This document shows, piece after piece, positions 21,250 through 32,577 of a DNA stretch of 64,000 nucleotides. The notes beneath the pieces were generated by a model, which had not been told where the DNA came from, ran no database searches, and was given only the letters and a program-made list of their open reading frames with translations. Each line of letters opens with the position of its first letter. Position 1 is the stretch's first letter. The position numbers were made by a program, and so were the translations under genes. Source of the DNA: Daedaleopsis sinensis (lineage: Eukaryota > Basidiomycota > Agaricomycetes > Polyporales > Polyporaceae); contig CM066302.1 of assembly GCA_033807695.1 (NCBI GenBank), forward strand, positions 992,001-1,056,000, read 5' to 3'.

Positions 21250-22461
21250 ACGGCAGACCGCGATGAACGACGGGGAGGGGGATCTGTAACTATTACAATA
21301 CTTTAGTGGTTCACGACATTGTCAAGTTCAAGCACGCCCTCATCCAAACGGTAGACTACATATCTCCGATAGCAACCCAAACGGTGGGACACAGCAGATG
21401 TACGCGAACAGCTTCCGTATCGACCGACCCGACTTTAACACTTTCCACGCAGCATTCCGAAATGGGCCTTGCCCCCCTTCCAGTAACAGTGCGCCGTCCT
21501 CGTCCTCGCCATCACGCGCGGCGCAAATGCGGTCAAGATCTGCTACTTCAGTGTGTATGTACTCATGACCTAGCTCCTCACGCCCTCCCTCTCATCCATT
21601 TCCATACACAACTCGGCGCTTTCCGTCGAGACATGCATTCCGCTGCTCATTTACCTCCATTAGTGTTCACTCGCCGCGACCCAAACCGTGGCAGGACTCC
21701 CTTTTTTCCACTAGCAACCATGGCCATACCTCCACAACCCGTACGAGCCTTTGCATGCATATGTCCTCCTTCATGCTGACCGTTGACTGACGCCTCGTGG
21801 ACGAGGAGTCCCTCCGCCTACCAACATCAACACACCATCTTCCCGCCACGCTTACCAACATCCTCACTCGCTTAATGGTCTCCGCTGGTCGTGTAGCACA
21901 GACGCGACCACACCCGTGCCCCGTCCCCTCTCCGACCCTCCGTTACCCCGGGGAACGCATATACCGAAAATCCTTGCCGCACTTTTCCCAGGATATCGAT
22001 GAGCTTATGCACGCACCACTCCGACGAAATTGCATTGTAGTTACAACGCTTCACGGCCTCGACGCTCCTGCCCTTAGCCCCACTGCGTGCACTCGGCGAT
22101 GTCGACTACTGTCCTAGCCCCTGCGCCTCCCATTCGCGTTCGCCCAATGCCCCCGGCGTTCCGCAAACTCGCGAGGTTGCTGCACAGTCAACGCACCAAC
22201 AGCTGCACTCAGCTCGGCTCGTTCTCAGCGACCGATCGTATTCAGCATCGCTTACTGGCGACGCAACCGTTATGCTTACATTTTCGCCCTCCTCTCAAAA
22301 ACCGATACACGTTGTGCTACGCCGATCGTTGCCTATACGCTTGTACAATAGGAATCGAATAGGAATCGAATATATATCGCCTGTACCAAAAAGTGAAAAT
22401 ACTGGATATAAGGCTGGACAACGCTGGACAGCTGTCATCGCACGCCACGTAAGTGATGCGA
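21250..22461. other. Region with an unassigned open frame
   Basis: A plus frame from about 21307 to 21550 is free of stops and reads, from an internal ATG near 21398, MYANSFRIDRPDFNTFHAAF followed by a Ser-rich tract that ends at a GTGTGT donor-like site. This may be one exon of an undescribed gene, but neighbouring exons were not found. Other frames here look random. Confidence 0.3.
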
Positions 22462-22490
22462 CAAGGCTTCCGGCGCCGGAGATCCGGCGC
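22462..22490 (-). mobile_element. Helitron-like 3' terminus (hairpin plus CTTG)
   Basis: Read on the minus strand, a hairpin with an 8-bp GGCGCCGG/CCGGCGCC stem and 4-nt loop is followed after six bases by CTTG and then T. This is the layout of a Helitron 3' end (hairpin, short spacer, CTRR, host T). The element would extend to the right on the plus strand. No matching 5' end was identified, and a single site can arise by chance. Confidence 0.4.
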
Positions 22491-22853
22491 CAGCAGTGAC
22501 AGTCTCGACCGTACAATACAAGATGTCGGTGGGGTATTCGGGGTCGGGGTGCCAACATCACGTGAGGGACCCCCGCCTTTACGCAAAACAGACCTGAACA
22601 CGTTCGTGTCCAGGAACACGCTTGGGCGTTAATTCGTTGACGCGTCGCGAGCTGCTTGAACCTAGATTGTCGACACGAACAGCTTAACACTTAGTTTCAA
22701 TGAACTAACTTTTGACTTTAACATCTGCGAGGCTAAGCAAGCCGCGTGACACCATCTCATGGGGAGACTAGTGTTAACCCAGGCTCCTCATCTTTTCTCT
22801 TTCATCCCACCTCTTTGCACAGTTCATCTAGCTCGTCTCATCTGGGTTCTTCA

Positions 22854-23348
22854 ATGCCTTCCGCGCACAATTCAGGCAACACCTCAGCGAGAGCGCACGC
22901 CGGGGCTCTCATATGCGACTGCGACGAAAAATGCGGTGGGGAAGCGCACGCTCTCAGCGCTGCAGAGTACAATAGGCACGCGATCTTTCGCTCGAACGAC
23001 TTGCGAGGTGCTATTCGCGCTGCGCTCGCGGCTACCGAGGACGGAGAACCTCCTACCAAGCGTAGGAGAACAGGTCAGAGCACATCACGCGTGAGTCCAT
23101 GGTTTCAGGCGCTGATGCGCCCCGTAGTGGCGCCAGCCCCGCTTTTCGCGCCATCGCCGATATACGGCGATGCCTACTACGACACGCTGGCCAGGACGGA
23201 GTCCCTGCCCTCGATCTCCCACTCCAGGACCACCACATCCCTCCGACAAGGCGGTCGGAGGGGACGCCTCATGCGGCCCACACAGCGCGCGAGGCCTCCG
23301 GCCTCCAACGGGCGCGACGCCCTTCCCTCCAACGGGCCGCGCCCGTAG
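22854..23348 (+). CDS. Putative N-terminal exon of the CACTA transposase
   Basis: The first in-frame ATG of a 200-codon open stretch is at 22854. It contains a Cys-rich block (ICDCDEKCGG) followed by SAAEYNRHAIFR. That pattern, a Cys cluster and then a short helix ending in a His/Arg motif, begins many basidiomycete Tnp2-type transposases, so this is probably exon 1 of the transposase whose main body starts near 24134. The join is not resolved: the frame stays open to 23348 with Pro/Ser/Arg-rich sequence, and the donor may be near 23070 (AACAG|GTCAGA) or later. Confidence 0.5.
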   Translation: MPSAHNSGNTSARAHAGALICDCDEKCGGEAHALSAAEYNRHAIFRSNDLRGAIRAALAATEDGEPPTKRRRTGQSTSRVSPWFQALMRPVVAPAPLFAPSPIYGDAYYDTLARTESLPSISHSRTTTSLRQGGRRGRLMRPTQRARPPASNGRDALPSNGPRP

Positions 23349-24133
23349 GAGGCTTGCGAGTGTTCCCCGCAGCCCCGGCAGGAGGCTGGGCAGCAGCCTG
23401 AGGACCGCTCCGACACCCGAGACCAGAGCGGGCCGCAGTTTAGGTTACAGGCATCGTGCGGGACCGATGACACGCTAGTCGCAGGCGTAGGCGGCGGTGC
23501 AGGGGTCCAGGCGTAGCCGTTCCTGACCGTTCTACGAGACCAGGCGGTAGGACCCGACTGGCGCCCAGGCCGAGGGTTTAGCCACGGTTCCGCCTCCTCG
23601 CGGAACTGCGACAAGGCGGGTTCGAGGTAGTTTCAGGAGACACTGGAGAGTAGGGCAGAGGGTTACGAGCGGGCGGACCACGCTGGAGGCTCCGGATTGG
23701 ACGAGGTTCGAGGTACTGCACGGGACGGTAGCAGTAGATAGGATGCCCGCGTACAGGACTTGTAGCCTCAGATCCCCCATCCCCCATATCCATACAGGCG
23801 CGAGCCCAGCGGTCCGACGCACTCGACGACCTCGCTGTCGAGCCCGTCCTCGGTGAGATCTCCTTCGAGCCCCGTCCTTCCACGTGCTCCGCCCGCCGTA
23901 GTTCCCTGTCCCCTTCTCGATCCCTCGCTCTCCGGCCTTCGACGTGCGCGTCTCGTCGTAGTTGTTCGTTCCAGTTGCTCGGGAACCAGAGGTCCACCTC
24001 GCACCCTTCGGAGAGTCTGCCCGGTGTTGTGTCTGCTGGGTTTTCCTAGTAGATCGCCGGTGCCCTCCCATCAGCGCATATATTCTTATTCGAGTCGCAT
24101 TTTTTCGGATTGCTGACAATGCTGTTGTACTAG
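23349..24133. other. GC-rich insert between two transposase exons
   Basis: About 0.8 kb of very GC-rich sequence with long open frames on the minus strand but no clear plus-strand exon. It is far longer than the 46-90 nt introns of the window. It could be an unusually long intron, an insertion, or an internally rearranged piece of the element. It ends at a TACTAG acceptor-like site directly before the main transposase exon. Confidence 0.45.
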
Positions 24134-27100
24134 CACTCTGTGCCCCCACGACACCCTTTTGTACCACCTCCGGCGTTGTCACCGCGTCGGGAGCCAGATC
24201 CGCGCCCGCGAACTCCGCCTCTGCGCCCACTGACTCCGCCACTGCCCCCCTTTCGGTACCCATCAGCCGGACCGTTACCGCCATTCTCTCCAGAACAAAG
24301 CCCGCCTCCACCTCCACCTCCGCCCCCACCGCCTCGCGAGGGGACTCCGCCGCCGCCACCATCTCGTGGGCCCACACCACCACGCGATGACGACGACGAC
24401 GACGAGCCATGGCACGAGCAGACGGGGGCCCCCGTGGTCGCACATCTTCACGACCTGAAGCACGCGCAACATTTCATCGAATTGCTGAAGGACGCGACAT
24501 TGGAGACCTCGGGCATGACACGACGCGCCATCAAGAACTTGCGGTGCCCTATTGCGGTACCCATCGACCTTGCGGAACAGGAGGACCTGCGCACCTCTAT
24601 CCAGCTCTTCCTCAATAACCGCAACGGGAACTCGTACGAGGCGAACCGCGATACCATCATGGATCGTGACCCTGAGGCCAAGATCCCGTCGTATTACAAG
24701 ATGCTGAAAGTAGTCGAGCGTCTCACTGGTGTCAGGCCTATTGTCACCGACATGTGTCCCCGCAGCTGCATCGCATACACCGGGCCTTACGCCAAGCTGG
24801 CCCGGTGTCCAATGTGCCTCGAGAAACGCTACAAGTTCAAGAAGGGGAAGAGGTTTCCTCGGCAGACCTTCAACACGCTCCCGTTCGGGCCTCAGGCGCA
24901 GGATATGTTCCGGACTCCGGTCAATGCGGAGCGCATGCGGAACCGCCAACACGTGATTGCGCATTTCAAGAAGCTGGTCGACGAAGGCGGTGAACTGGAG
25001 ACGGCTGATGACTGCTACTACTCTGAGGAATTTCTCGCAGCTATCGATAGCGGGCTCATAGGCACCAATGATATCACTCTCATGTTCTCTGTCGACGGCG
25101 CTCAGTTGTACGAACACAAACAATCCGACTGCTGGGTCTATATCTGGATCATGCTCGACTTATCCCCCAAGGATCGCTACAAGAAGTACTTCATTCTTCC
25201 TGGCTCGTTCATCCCCGGGCCTAATAAGCCACAAGACCTCGATTCTTTCCTATTCACCGGCCTCTATCACATAGCGGCCCTTCAGAACGAAGGGTTGAAG
25301 ATCTGGGATTCACGAACTGATGACTATTTCACGGCACGCCCTATCATTGTCTTCGCCACTGCGGACACCGTTGCTATGGCTTACATCAACGGCCTTGTTG
25401 GTCACAGCGGCGCGCAAGGCTGCCGACTCTTCTGCCCTATGCGGAGCCGCCGGAAACCTGGTAGCGGACACTACTATCCGGCGATGCGAAAGCCGGACAA
25501 CTACACTCTGCGCGGCAGTGATCAGCCTGATTACAACGTCCGGCACGCTGCTCCCCTTTCTGGCGGTGAGGCTGTGGCCCGGTACAACACTCTTCTCAAT
25601 CAGGTTCTCTCATCGCGCACTCAAGCAGAGTACGAGCGGAATCGACGGGCGACCGGCATTGCTAAGCCATCTATCTTCAGCGGCTTACCTCGTAACTTCG
25701 GGGTCCCGACTTGTTTCCCGGCCGACGCAATGCATCATCTTGCGCTTAATATCACTGAGATCATGATAGGCTTACTACGTGGGACCTTCCGCTGTTCCGA
25801 CTCAGACGACGTCACAACGTGGCCTTGGGCATCTCTCTTTGACGACGATAAATGGGAAGAACATGGCAAACTGGTGGCGGCAGCTTGCTATTTCCTCCCT
25901 GCGTCATTTGACCGCCCGCCTCGTAACCCTGCGGAGAAGATCTCTAGCGGTTATAAAGCCTGGGAGTTTATGTACTACTACTACGGCCTTCTCCCTGGTC
26001 TGCTTTGGTCCGTTCAAGATGATGCTTTCTACGATCACTACTGCAAACTGGTAGCTGGTGCTCGCTTCGCCCTCTTGGTTGAAACACCTGTAGCGCTACG
26101 CCCGGTGTACCACAAGCTTCTCGTGGAGTTTGTGGAAGAATTCGAGAGCAAATTCTACCAACGCCGCGTCGACCGCCTCCACTTCTGCCGGCACAGCATC
26201 CACGCGCTCACTCATCTCATCCCCCAGGGGGAGCGTGTTGGCCCCGCTTGGCTACACTCATAATGGGCTCTCGAGAGCGCTATCGGCAATCTCACAGGCG
26301 AGATCGGTCTACACAAAGGTCATAAAGATATGTATGCAAACCTTGCGAATCGCGGGACTCGACGTGCCCAGGAGATTGCACTACGCGCGATCTTTCCCCA
26401 ATACAGCGGCGACAAGGGCCTCCCTCGAGACGCTCAGCCTTTGGGCGAAGGCTACGTACTCCTCGCGCATGGTCGTGATCGCACTTTCCGACGGATCGAC
26501 GAACCGCTTGAGTCCGCTGCACTCCTTCGCTATCTACAATCCCGCGATATCCCGGTTCCAGAGGGGTGGGAGCCGCATACTTGGAAGTGGGCGCGGGTCC
26601 AGCTGCCGAACGGTCAGATTGCGCGGACCGCATGGAAGGAGGAGGAAATGGAGAAGGGTGATCGCTCAGTTCACCGCTCGCGCATGGTCAAAGTAATGTC
26701 CCTCTCTATCGCATTTGCTATGCTGGAAATACCGGAACTTATATTTTGTTTTCACAGCTGCGCAGCGGAGAGTTCGCAGAAGTTCGATACTTCTGCCAGC
26801 TCCATTGGGACCGAGCCGATGGGTCACGCGAGGTGCTCCCGCTTGCGATGCTCTCAAAATTCACGCAGCCAGACCCATCGATTGCACGCCGTACTCGCAG
26901 TGTGCTACTAGCATGTCAGTATCAACCTGAAACTTCCCGCGAGGTGGTCAACATCAAGGATATCGTATCGGTAGTCGCAATGGTCCCCCTCCCACCTCAG
27001 CCGCAAGAATCTGCTCATCCAGAATTCGGCCGCCTGTATGCAAACCGCTACTTCGTAGTGGAGAAGTTAGGCTTTGATATGACTATGATTGGGTGCGGCG

Positions 27101-27177
27101 AGGATCCCCGGCGTGGCGAGGATGGTGAGGAGCCGGATAATCAGGAGGGTGGCAGGCAGGGAGATGCGTACGAATGA
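24134..27177 (+). pseudogene. CACTA/Tnp2-like transposase, one nonsense codon
   Basis: The main exon opens after an acceptor near 24133; the frame has no ATG at its head, hence the upstream exon. A Pro-rich and poly-Asp segment is followed by the conserved body: YYKMLKVVERLTGVRP, a CPRSCIAY/CPMC zinc-like cluster, the core FSVDGAQLYEHKQSDCWVY, ending near PAWLHS. There TAA (26261-26263) sits where relatives of this family usually have Gln before W (the S-Q-W motif), and the same frame continues with WALESAIGNL and YANLANRG to 26692. A 65-nt intron (26693-26757) joins it in phase to a last exon, LRSGEFAEVRYFCQLHW onward, ending at 27177. One CAA to TAA change would thus explain the break. Tnp2 cuts and moves the element by its ends; this copy probably cannot unless read through. 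Confidence 0.82.
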
Positions 27178-27217
27178 TGACTTCATATTGTACTACGTAT
27201 TACACCTGTACAAGTCA

Positions 27218-28381
27218 CTAATTACGGCGATCATAGCGGCTAGCAAAGTCAGAGGTCGGAATGTATTCCTCCCATTCACAGCGAATGCGAGATACAGCAG
27301 GTGTAGACGAAGTTGACGGAGATGACGGAGTACGAGCAGATGGACGAGGCAGCATTGAAGTTGACGAAGTGGATGGAGACGACAGTTTGCGGACAGACGA
27401 ACGAGGCAGAATTGGAGCAGGAGATGGCCATCCTGGAGAGCGAAAGACTGGGAGACGTCCAGAGGACTGGTGCTTGCGCGACAGCTTCGTCTTCGCGCGC
27501 GAACTCGTGAGAAGGTCAGCCTTCTTGATCGCCTGGTCTGAGCGGGGTGCTCGCTTGGATGACGACTCCGCGGTGTGCACCATTCTAGGGGAGTCTCTCT
27601 CAGGGGTGTTCTCCTTGTCCCGATAGGACAAGGAGAGGGGTGGTGGGGCCCAGTAGTATGGTATGTCCTCTTTTAGGTAGGCCACAGCCTTCGCCAACGA
27701 CGAGGGTGACAACGTTCGACGAGGAGCCACTTCCTGTGCTGCAAGATGGCTGGCGCTTTCCTGGTTCGTGCTGGCAGGCTGTAGAGGGGGGTGTGAGAGC
27801 CCCGAGGTTGTTGCACCATGGGAGGATGACTGTACCTGATCTAGTGGCCTGAAGACGTCCACGAACTCCTCAACAGGTTGCTGAGATACGCCAATGAGGG
27901 CAGTGATACTCCAAGACTTGCTATACAAACATCACTTGCTTTGGTATGTGATGTAAAAGCGGTAAGACCAGCGAGTGGTACATACCGGGTGCCGTCCTCT
28001 TCAAGGTTCGAAATCGCCCACGTCCGAGTCTCCGTCACCTGGTCTAACCTCTCCTGGATCTCCTTGCAGTCATCATCAAGATCGTCAAGATCACCGCTAG
28101 CCTGAGCAACAGATGTCGCCAGCCTTGCTGATGCTTGAGCGAGCTCAAGGAGAGCCGCTACGACACGCTCACGAGGTGAGCCATCTGTGAGATGCGTAAC
28201 TTTGTAGTACATTTCCCAGGCATCCAGAAGAGCTGTTCTGTGGATAGTGCACGGTGAGGATAAGAATTGTGAGGGTAGAAACAATGACTCACCCGGTCTC
28301 CGAATCGTGTAAATCGTCGTCCTCAAGCTCAGTGGATTCTGAGCCCAGCCCGTCAAAGAATTCCCGCATATCCGAAGGCAT
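27218..28381 (-). CDS. Ser/Pro-rich protein convergent with the transposase
   Basis: Three exons on the minus strand (28381-28293, 28237-27986, 27920-27218) join in phase to 347 aa. The N-terminus is acidic (EDDDLHDSETG). A helical middle has heptad-like Leu (VVAALLELAQASARLATSV, then LDDLDDDCKEIQERL), suggesting a coiled coil. The C-terminal half is Ser/Pro/Arg-rich with a duplicated segment of the form PR.S.R..SSPSTSST. The family is not recognised. It ends only 40 bp from the transposase end in convergent orientation, so it may be a second gene of the same element. An alternative start lies five bases upstream in another frame and is less consistent. Confidence 0.6.
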
Positions 28382-28394
28382 TTCATCGCGACCC

Positions 28395-28455
28395 GTCATT
28401 GCCACAGAAGTCGTCGAGTGTGCCACCAGCCACAGAAGTCGTCGAGTGTACCACC
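28395..28455. repeat. Short tandem repeat, unit about 25 bp
   Basis: Two adjacent copies of GCCACAGAAGTCGTCGAGTG followed by TRCCACCA occur in the promoter side of the minus-strand gene. Confidence 0.7.
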
Positions 28456-28686
28456 AAGAGAGAATGTACCGCAGATATGAAGGAGATATGGATATGAAAG
28501 CAATAACTTACGGGAGGAGGGCGCAGTCTGAAGCCATCGTGCAAGCGCCCATTGCCCAAATGGGTAATGGGCGTCTACAGACACAACCTTGGACGCGTCG
28601 CACTCGTACCTTCCTCCTCCTCCACCATCTCCCTTGACTCTCCCATACTCTATGTAATCGTATCCTACTCTTCTATTGTGCATATC

Positions 28687-31053
28687 ATGGAACTGGAATC
28701 AGACTCTTCGCTCTCTCCCGTGCTTTCTTCTCTTCCCCCAACTCCACACACTCGCACTCGCACTCGCACCGCCGAACATTCTGATCACCGCACTCCTTTT
28801 CACCCCTCTCACCCCTCTTCTGCACCAGGACACCACACTAGTAGTGATCCGCTTCTGTCACCATTCCAAGAGAATGTCCCCAATGGGTACGGCAACTACC
28901 ACGCAACCCAAGGCTATGGCGCCCCCGCCGCAATGGTAAGTACCATTTAATCCTCATCCTCGTTCTCAGCCATCTCACCTGCCTCAAGAGTTTCCATTCT
29001 CCATATATAAACTACCCACCGCATATGTCCGCTCCACAAATCACAGAAGCGATGTTGCGCATCGATAAACTGGAGAAGGACGCGAGGCACACGAAGTATG
29101 TGATATCAGAACCGTGAACAGGTCAATGGGACTAACCATTCCTATAGCGACCGGCTCGCAGAAGTATACGCGGAACTCAAAGCATGCAAGGCAAGTACAC
29201 GTGCACGCGATGACAAGTACGGTAAGTATGATCACTGTCCCCCGCATCTAGTCACTCTCTTAATGTTACCATTCATTTAGAAAAGATCGAGAGCGCATTA
29301 AGCAAGTTCAAGGGCATGGATGTACTCGTCAAAGGCGACGAACCAGGAGAAGACCGTCCTCGCAGGGTAGAGGACTTCGCCGAAGTAAGTCAGTCAGTAT
29401 ATAGTGTATCGCCCATCTCAATACATGCATTACTAGGCCGCATACATGTGGACCAGCAAACAATGGACCGACTATGCGAAGACTGGCAGAGGCACAGTGG
29501 CGATCGGGGCCGTTTCCAAAAAGGGGCGCAAGTCCGACACCGAAAAAGCGAAAACACCCGGGCTTCCCTTTCTCTGCCATGTTGATGGCTCTACGGCGAC
29601 CGCCGACTACTATCAGACCTCACGCAAGTTTGCCCAAGACGTCATCGCCAGTCTCATCGTCGAAGGAGTCTCCATGCCCGACCAATGGAAACAGGTCCCT
29701 CTCCGCCTCCGCGAGATCGTCTCCATGGCTGTTCGCCGTCGCTACCCCCTCTACCAACTGTGTGCCGACGATTACAAGGTTACTTATCTCATTTCAGGTT
29801 TCTACTACGATACTGTCGTACGCGCGCGCAAGAAGGCCGAGAACACTGCGAAGGAAGCCCGTCGTGTCCACTTGAAGAACGAGAAGACCGCAGCTGCACT
29901 TGCACTTGATGACGCCCCCTTCACGATTGAATCTGACGCCGATGATACCGTTATCGTCACCTCTCACAGCAAGCATACAACTAAGCGCAAGGCCGCGAAT
30001 GAAGTTGCCCACAAGAAACACAAGAAATCCCGTCCGGCGAACGGCGTCGCGTCGACTCCAGAAGGTGATCGTGTATATCTACTCCTGGCCCAGGTGATCA
30101 TGCTCATTTCCAGCCATAGGTATTCCTATTGCAGAGTTTGCAAGATCGTCCATGGCTCCTATCGCCTCTCTCCCGTCTGTAAATATCTTTGCCGAACCCT
30201 CAGCCAGCTCGTTCGCCGAACCTGTCGATGTATTGGGCCTCGAGTCGCCTGCTCCGATTGACAGCCCTCCTGTGTCGCCTTCTCCGAGTCGATTGTCCGC
30301 AGTGGTAAAAGGCAAGCAGGTCGCACGCAAGCCTCTCGCTGGATTGGTACGAATGCTTAGTATTCACGCATATTCTTGCTATTCTGACATTGTTTCTCCA
30401 GATCAAGCCGAATGTGTAACTAGCCCCTCCGGCACGCCGTTTGAGCTAGCACTGTCACTAACATATGTGACAGGATGCACTTGCTTGCAGACTCGTCGGA
30501 ATCGGATCCCGGCAGTGACTACGACAAACAGACCCGGCTTGCCCACGCGATCCGGCCGTCGACATCAGCTGCGGTCCCCATTGTATCCGCCTCCCTCCCT
30601 ACCACCGCCCTGGGGTCAGCCGACAGACCGCCGATGGGAGACACCGTCGCATCAGATGTGCCACACATCGCTCAGGCTGCGTCCAACGCCGGATCCGCTA
30701 CCGCGTCGGGCACTGTAGGCGCTGCGAGCAGCGTTGCGCGGGACCCAGGCCAGCGTGCGCGTCGCAAGATAGATCACTGGCCGCCTTCGGCTGATGTGGC
30801 AGGTGCAAAGTAAGTCCTATTCAAGTGTCACTACTGTCGCATCATAGCTGATCTGTTCCGATACAGGTGGTGGTACGCGCGCGACTGGTTTGTGAAAACC
30901 GGAGGCTCCCAGCTCGCATTCGAAAATCATTACAAGGCACTCTCGCAGAGTGTCAAGACCGTAAGACCTCGGTCACGCTCATTTGATGCGTAACACTAAC
31001 ACCGTTGTACTTAACAGCGACAGCGCACGGAATACAACAAGATCACTGTATGA
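28687..31053 (+). CDS. Ten-exon protein of unknown function, 617 aa
   Basis: Exons 28687-28935, 28989-29095, 29148-29221, 29281-29384, 29437-30064, 30135-30346, 30402-30415, 30474-30809, 30867-30960 and 31018-31053 all join in phase. One exon is only 14 nt. The protein starts with a Ser/Pro/His-rich segment and has a Lys-rich helix (ITEAMLRIDKLEKDARHT). A globular core follows: MWTSKQWTDYAKTGRGTVAI, then TADYYQTSRKFAQDVIASLI, and LRLREIVSMAVRRRYPLYQL. Next come a basic stretch (KRKAANEVAHKKHKKSR, a likely nuclear signal), a Ser/Pro-rich linker, and a final block WWYARDWFVKTGG. No family is recognised. Position beside a CACTA transposase suggests an accessory gene of the element or captured host DNA. 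The intact frame and nine good introns argue that it is a real gene. Confidence 0.68.
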
Positions 31054-31560
31054 TTACCTTAGTACCTGGTAGTAGTGCGTATCCTCCCTCCTGCTGATCG
31101 TGTCCCTTCCGAGTCGAAGTCTCTGACGTTGCGCATAGGCTCCAAGCGACGGCGAGCATGCACACGGCCTCCGAGCGGTTCGGGAGGAACATTTTCGCAG
31201 ACTGGTAAACGACATTGTACGAGTATCCCGTAGTAATCCGTAGAATTCTGTATCATTAGGCCGCTTCGATCCGTATAATCACGTATAGCCCCGTAAGAAT
31301 TCGGTATTGCAAGCTATCGGTGAATGCTATACCTGGACCGTGTTCATACGAGTTCTTACGAACCCTTACAATCCTCTCGTAAGAATTCGGCATTGTTTGT
31401 TTCATTCCCTACGACATATTACGTGTTTTCCGTAAAACCGCTATGGTTCTCGTACGTTCTCGGGATAGTATTGGGTGGACAACTATCTACGACTATTTAC
31501 TGTTTCTTACGAGGCCATACGAGAATATCCGCGCGTGTTTTCACTGGGGATGAACGTTGA
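31054..31560. repeat. Repeat-rich block, possible transposon subterminal region
   Basis: AT-richer sequence with recurring short motifs: CGTAAGAATTCGG at about 31291 and 31379, and several TACGAG/TTACGA words in both orientations, such as TTACGAGGCCATACGAG. Clusters of short repeats of this kind are typical of the subterminal parts of CACTA elements. The block ends with CACTGGGG near 31539-31546. No matching left end was found, so the element boundary is not proved. Confidence 0.45.
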
Positions 31561-31593
31561 ACGTGACGCGTGAACGCGTGAACGTGAACGGTG
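31551..31593. repeat. GTGAAC/GAACGT simple repeat
   Basis: A run of GAACGT- and GTGAACG-type words. Similar words recur at 40846-40872 and 45908-45945, the outer edges of the inverted duplication. Confidence 0.6.
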
Positions 31594-32577
31594 CTATGTA
31601 TCACCATTGCATGCAGTGAACTCAGGCTTGGACTCAACTCAAGCCAGACCGCAATAAGGCATTATGCATGATGAGCCGCGTGAACGCTGAGATCTATCGC
31701 TAGTCATGTTTTAGGAATCATTTATACTTGTCCACATGTGAAGCGGCCTTTAAGGAGCTTGCGAAGACGAGTCGGGACCATAGTACCAACCTCGAGTAAG
31801 AGTTGGCAGCCTTCAAGCCCCCACATCCAGACGAAGCAAGTATACTATTAATTGCCGCGGTGTTGTGCAGCCACGACATGTACCGGTACTTACCCGTAAC
31901 ACCTACCACGTATATCTCTTGGCATATTCAACTATACCAACCACGACATTCATCCCCAGGCATATTGCGTCCGAGTTCCCGGGGCGGTCCGACTCGGAGT
32001 CATTAGCATTGTTATGTCGTCGTAATCGCCGGGCCAGACGCAGCACTTCAACCTCGTACAGCCTCGTACAGCCTCAACTTATGGCATTGAACAGCATATA
32101 CGTCCGCTGACCGTCGTCGTCAGTCGAGTCGGGAAGCTTGGGATCCACATGCATATGCTGAGTGTACTAGTCTCAAGCGCCACAGGCACTGCACATGCGT
32201 GCTGTACTACATGTATGTCTCCTCTGACAGCGGCCATGGTGAAGTGCAGTACAATGCTAGTATACCTGAAGTCGACGACAGTACACCGGTCCTTCATGAC
32301 GCGTGCTACTGCGACTGTGCTACTGCATACTGAAAAGGTATATAAGCCATCACTCACAGGAGTCCCTTCCTACATTCGTCCCGAGCATTGTTGACCGGTG
32401 ACCACCCATCCGTTACCTCGACGCTCTGCATCTAGATCTGTCGTCCGAGCCATATCAGCTCGAGTCTGCACCCGAGACATAATCCGACTCACATCTGAAG
32501 GCACGTTCTTTTCTCGACGTGGTACGCACTCAATGGTCGATCCTCGTTTCAGTGCGCTCACCGGTTAAAGGCAGATT
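31594..32577. other. Spacer upstream of the glycine-rich gene
   Basis: No exon is supported. A TATATAA element at about 32340-32346 lies roughly 230 bp before the ATG of the glycine-rich gene and is the best promoter candidate, allowing for a 5' UTR. Confidence 0.4.

Noticed and set aside
22746..22853. Transposase first exon starting at 22746
   Set aside because: The codon is GTG; the first in-frame ATG is at 22854.
23532..25123. Long minus-strand frames of 303 and 282 aa across the transposase
   Set aside because: The part over the main exon is antisense to conserved transposase sequence; composition is Arg/Gly-rich as expected of a shadow frame.
29779..29797. A 19-nt intron in the 617-aa gene
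   Set aside because: Too short to splice, and reading through keeps the frame.
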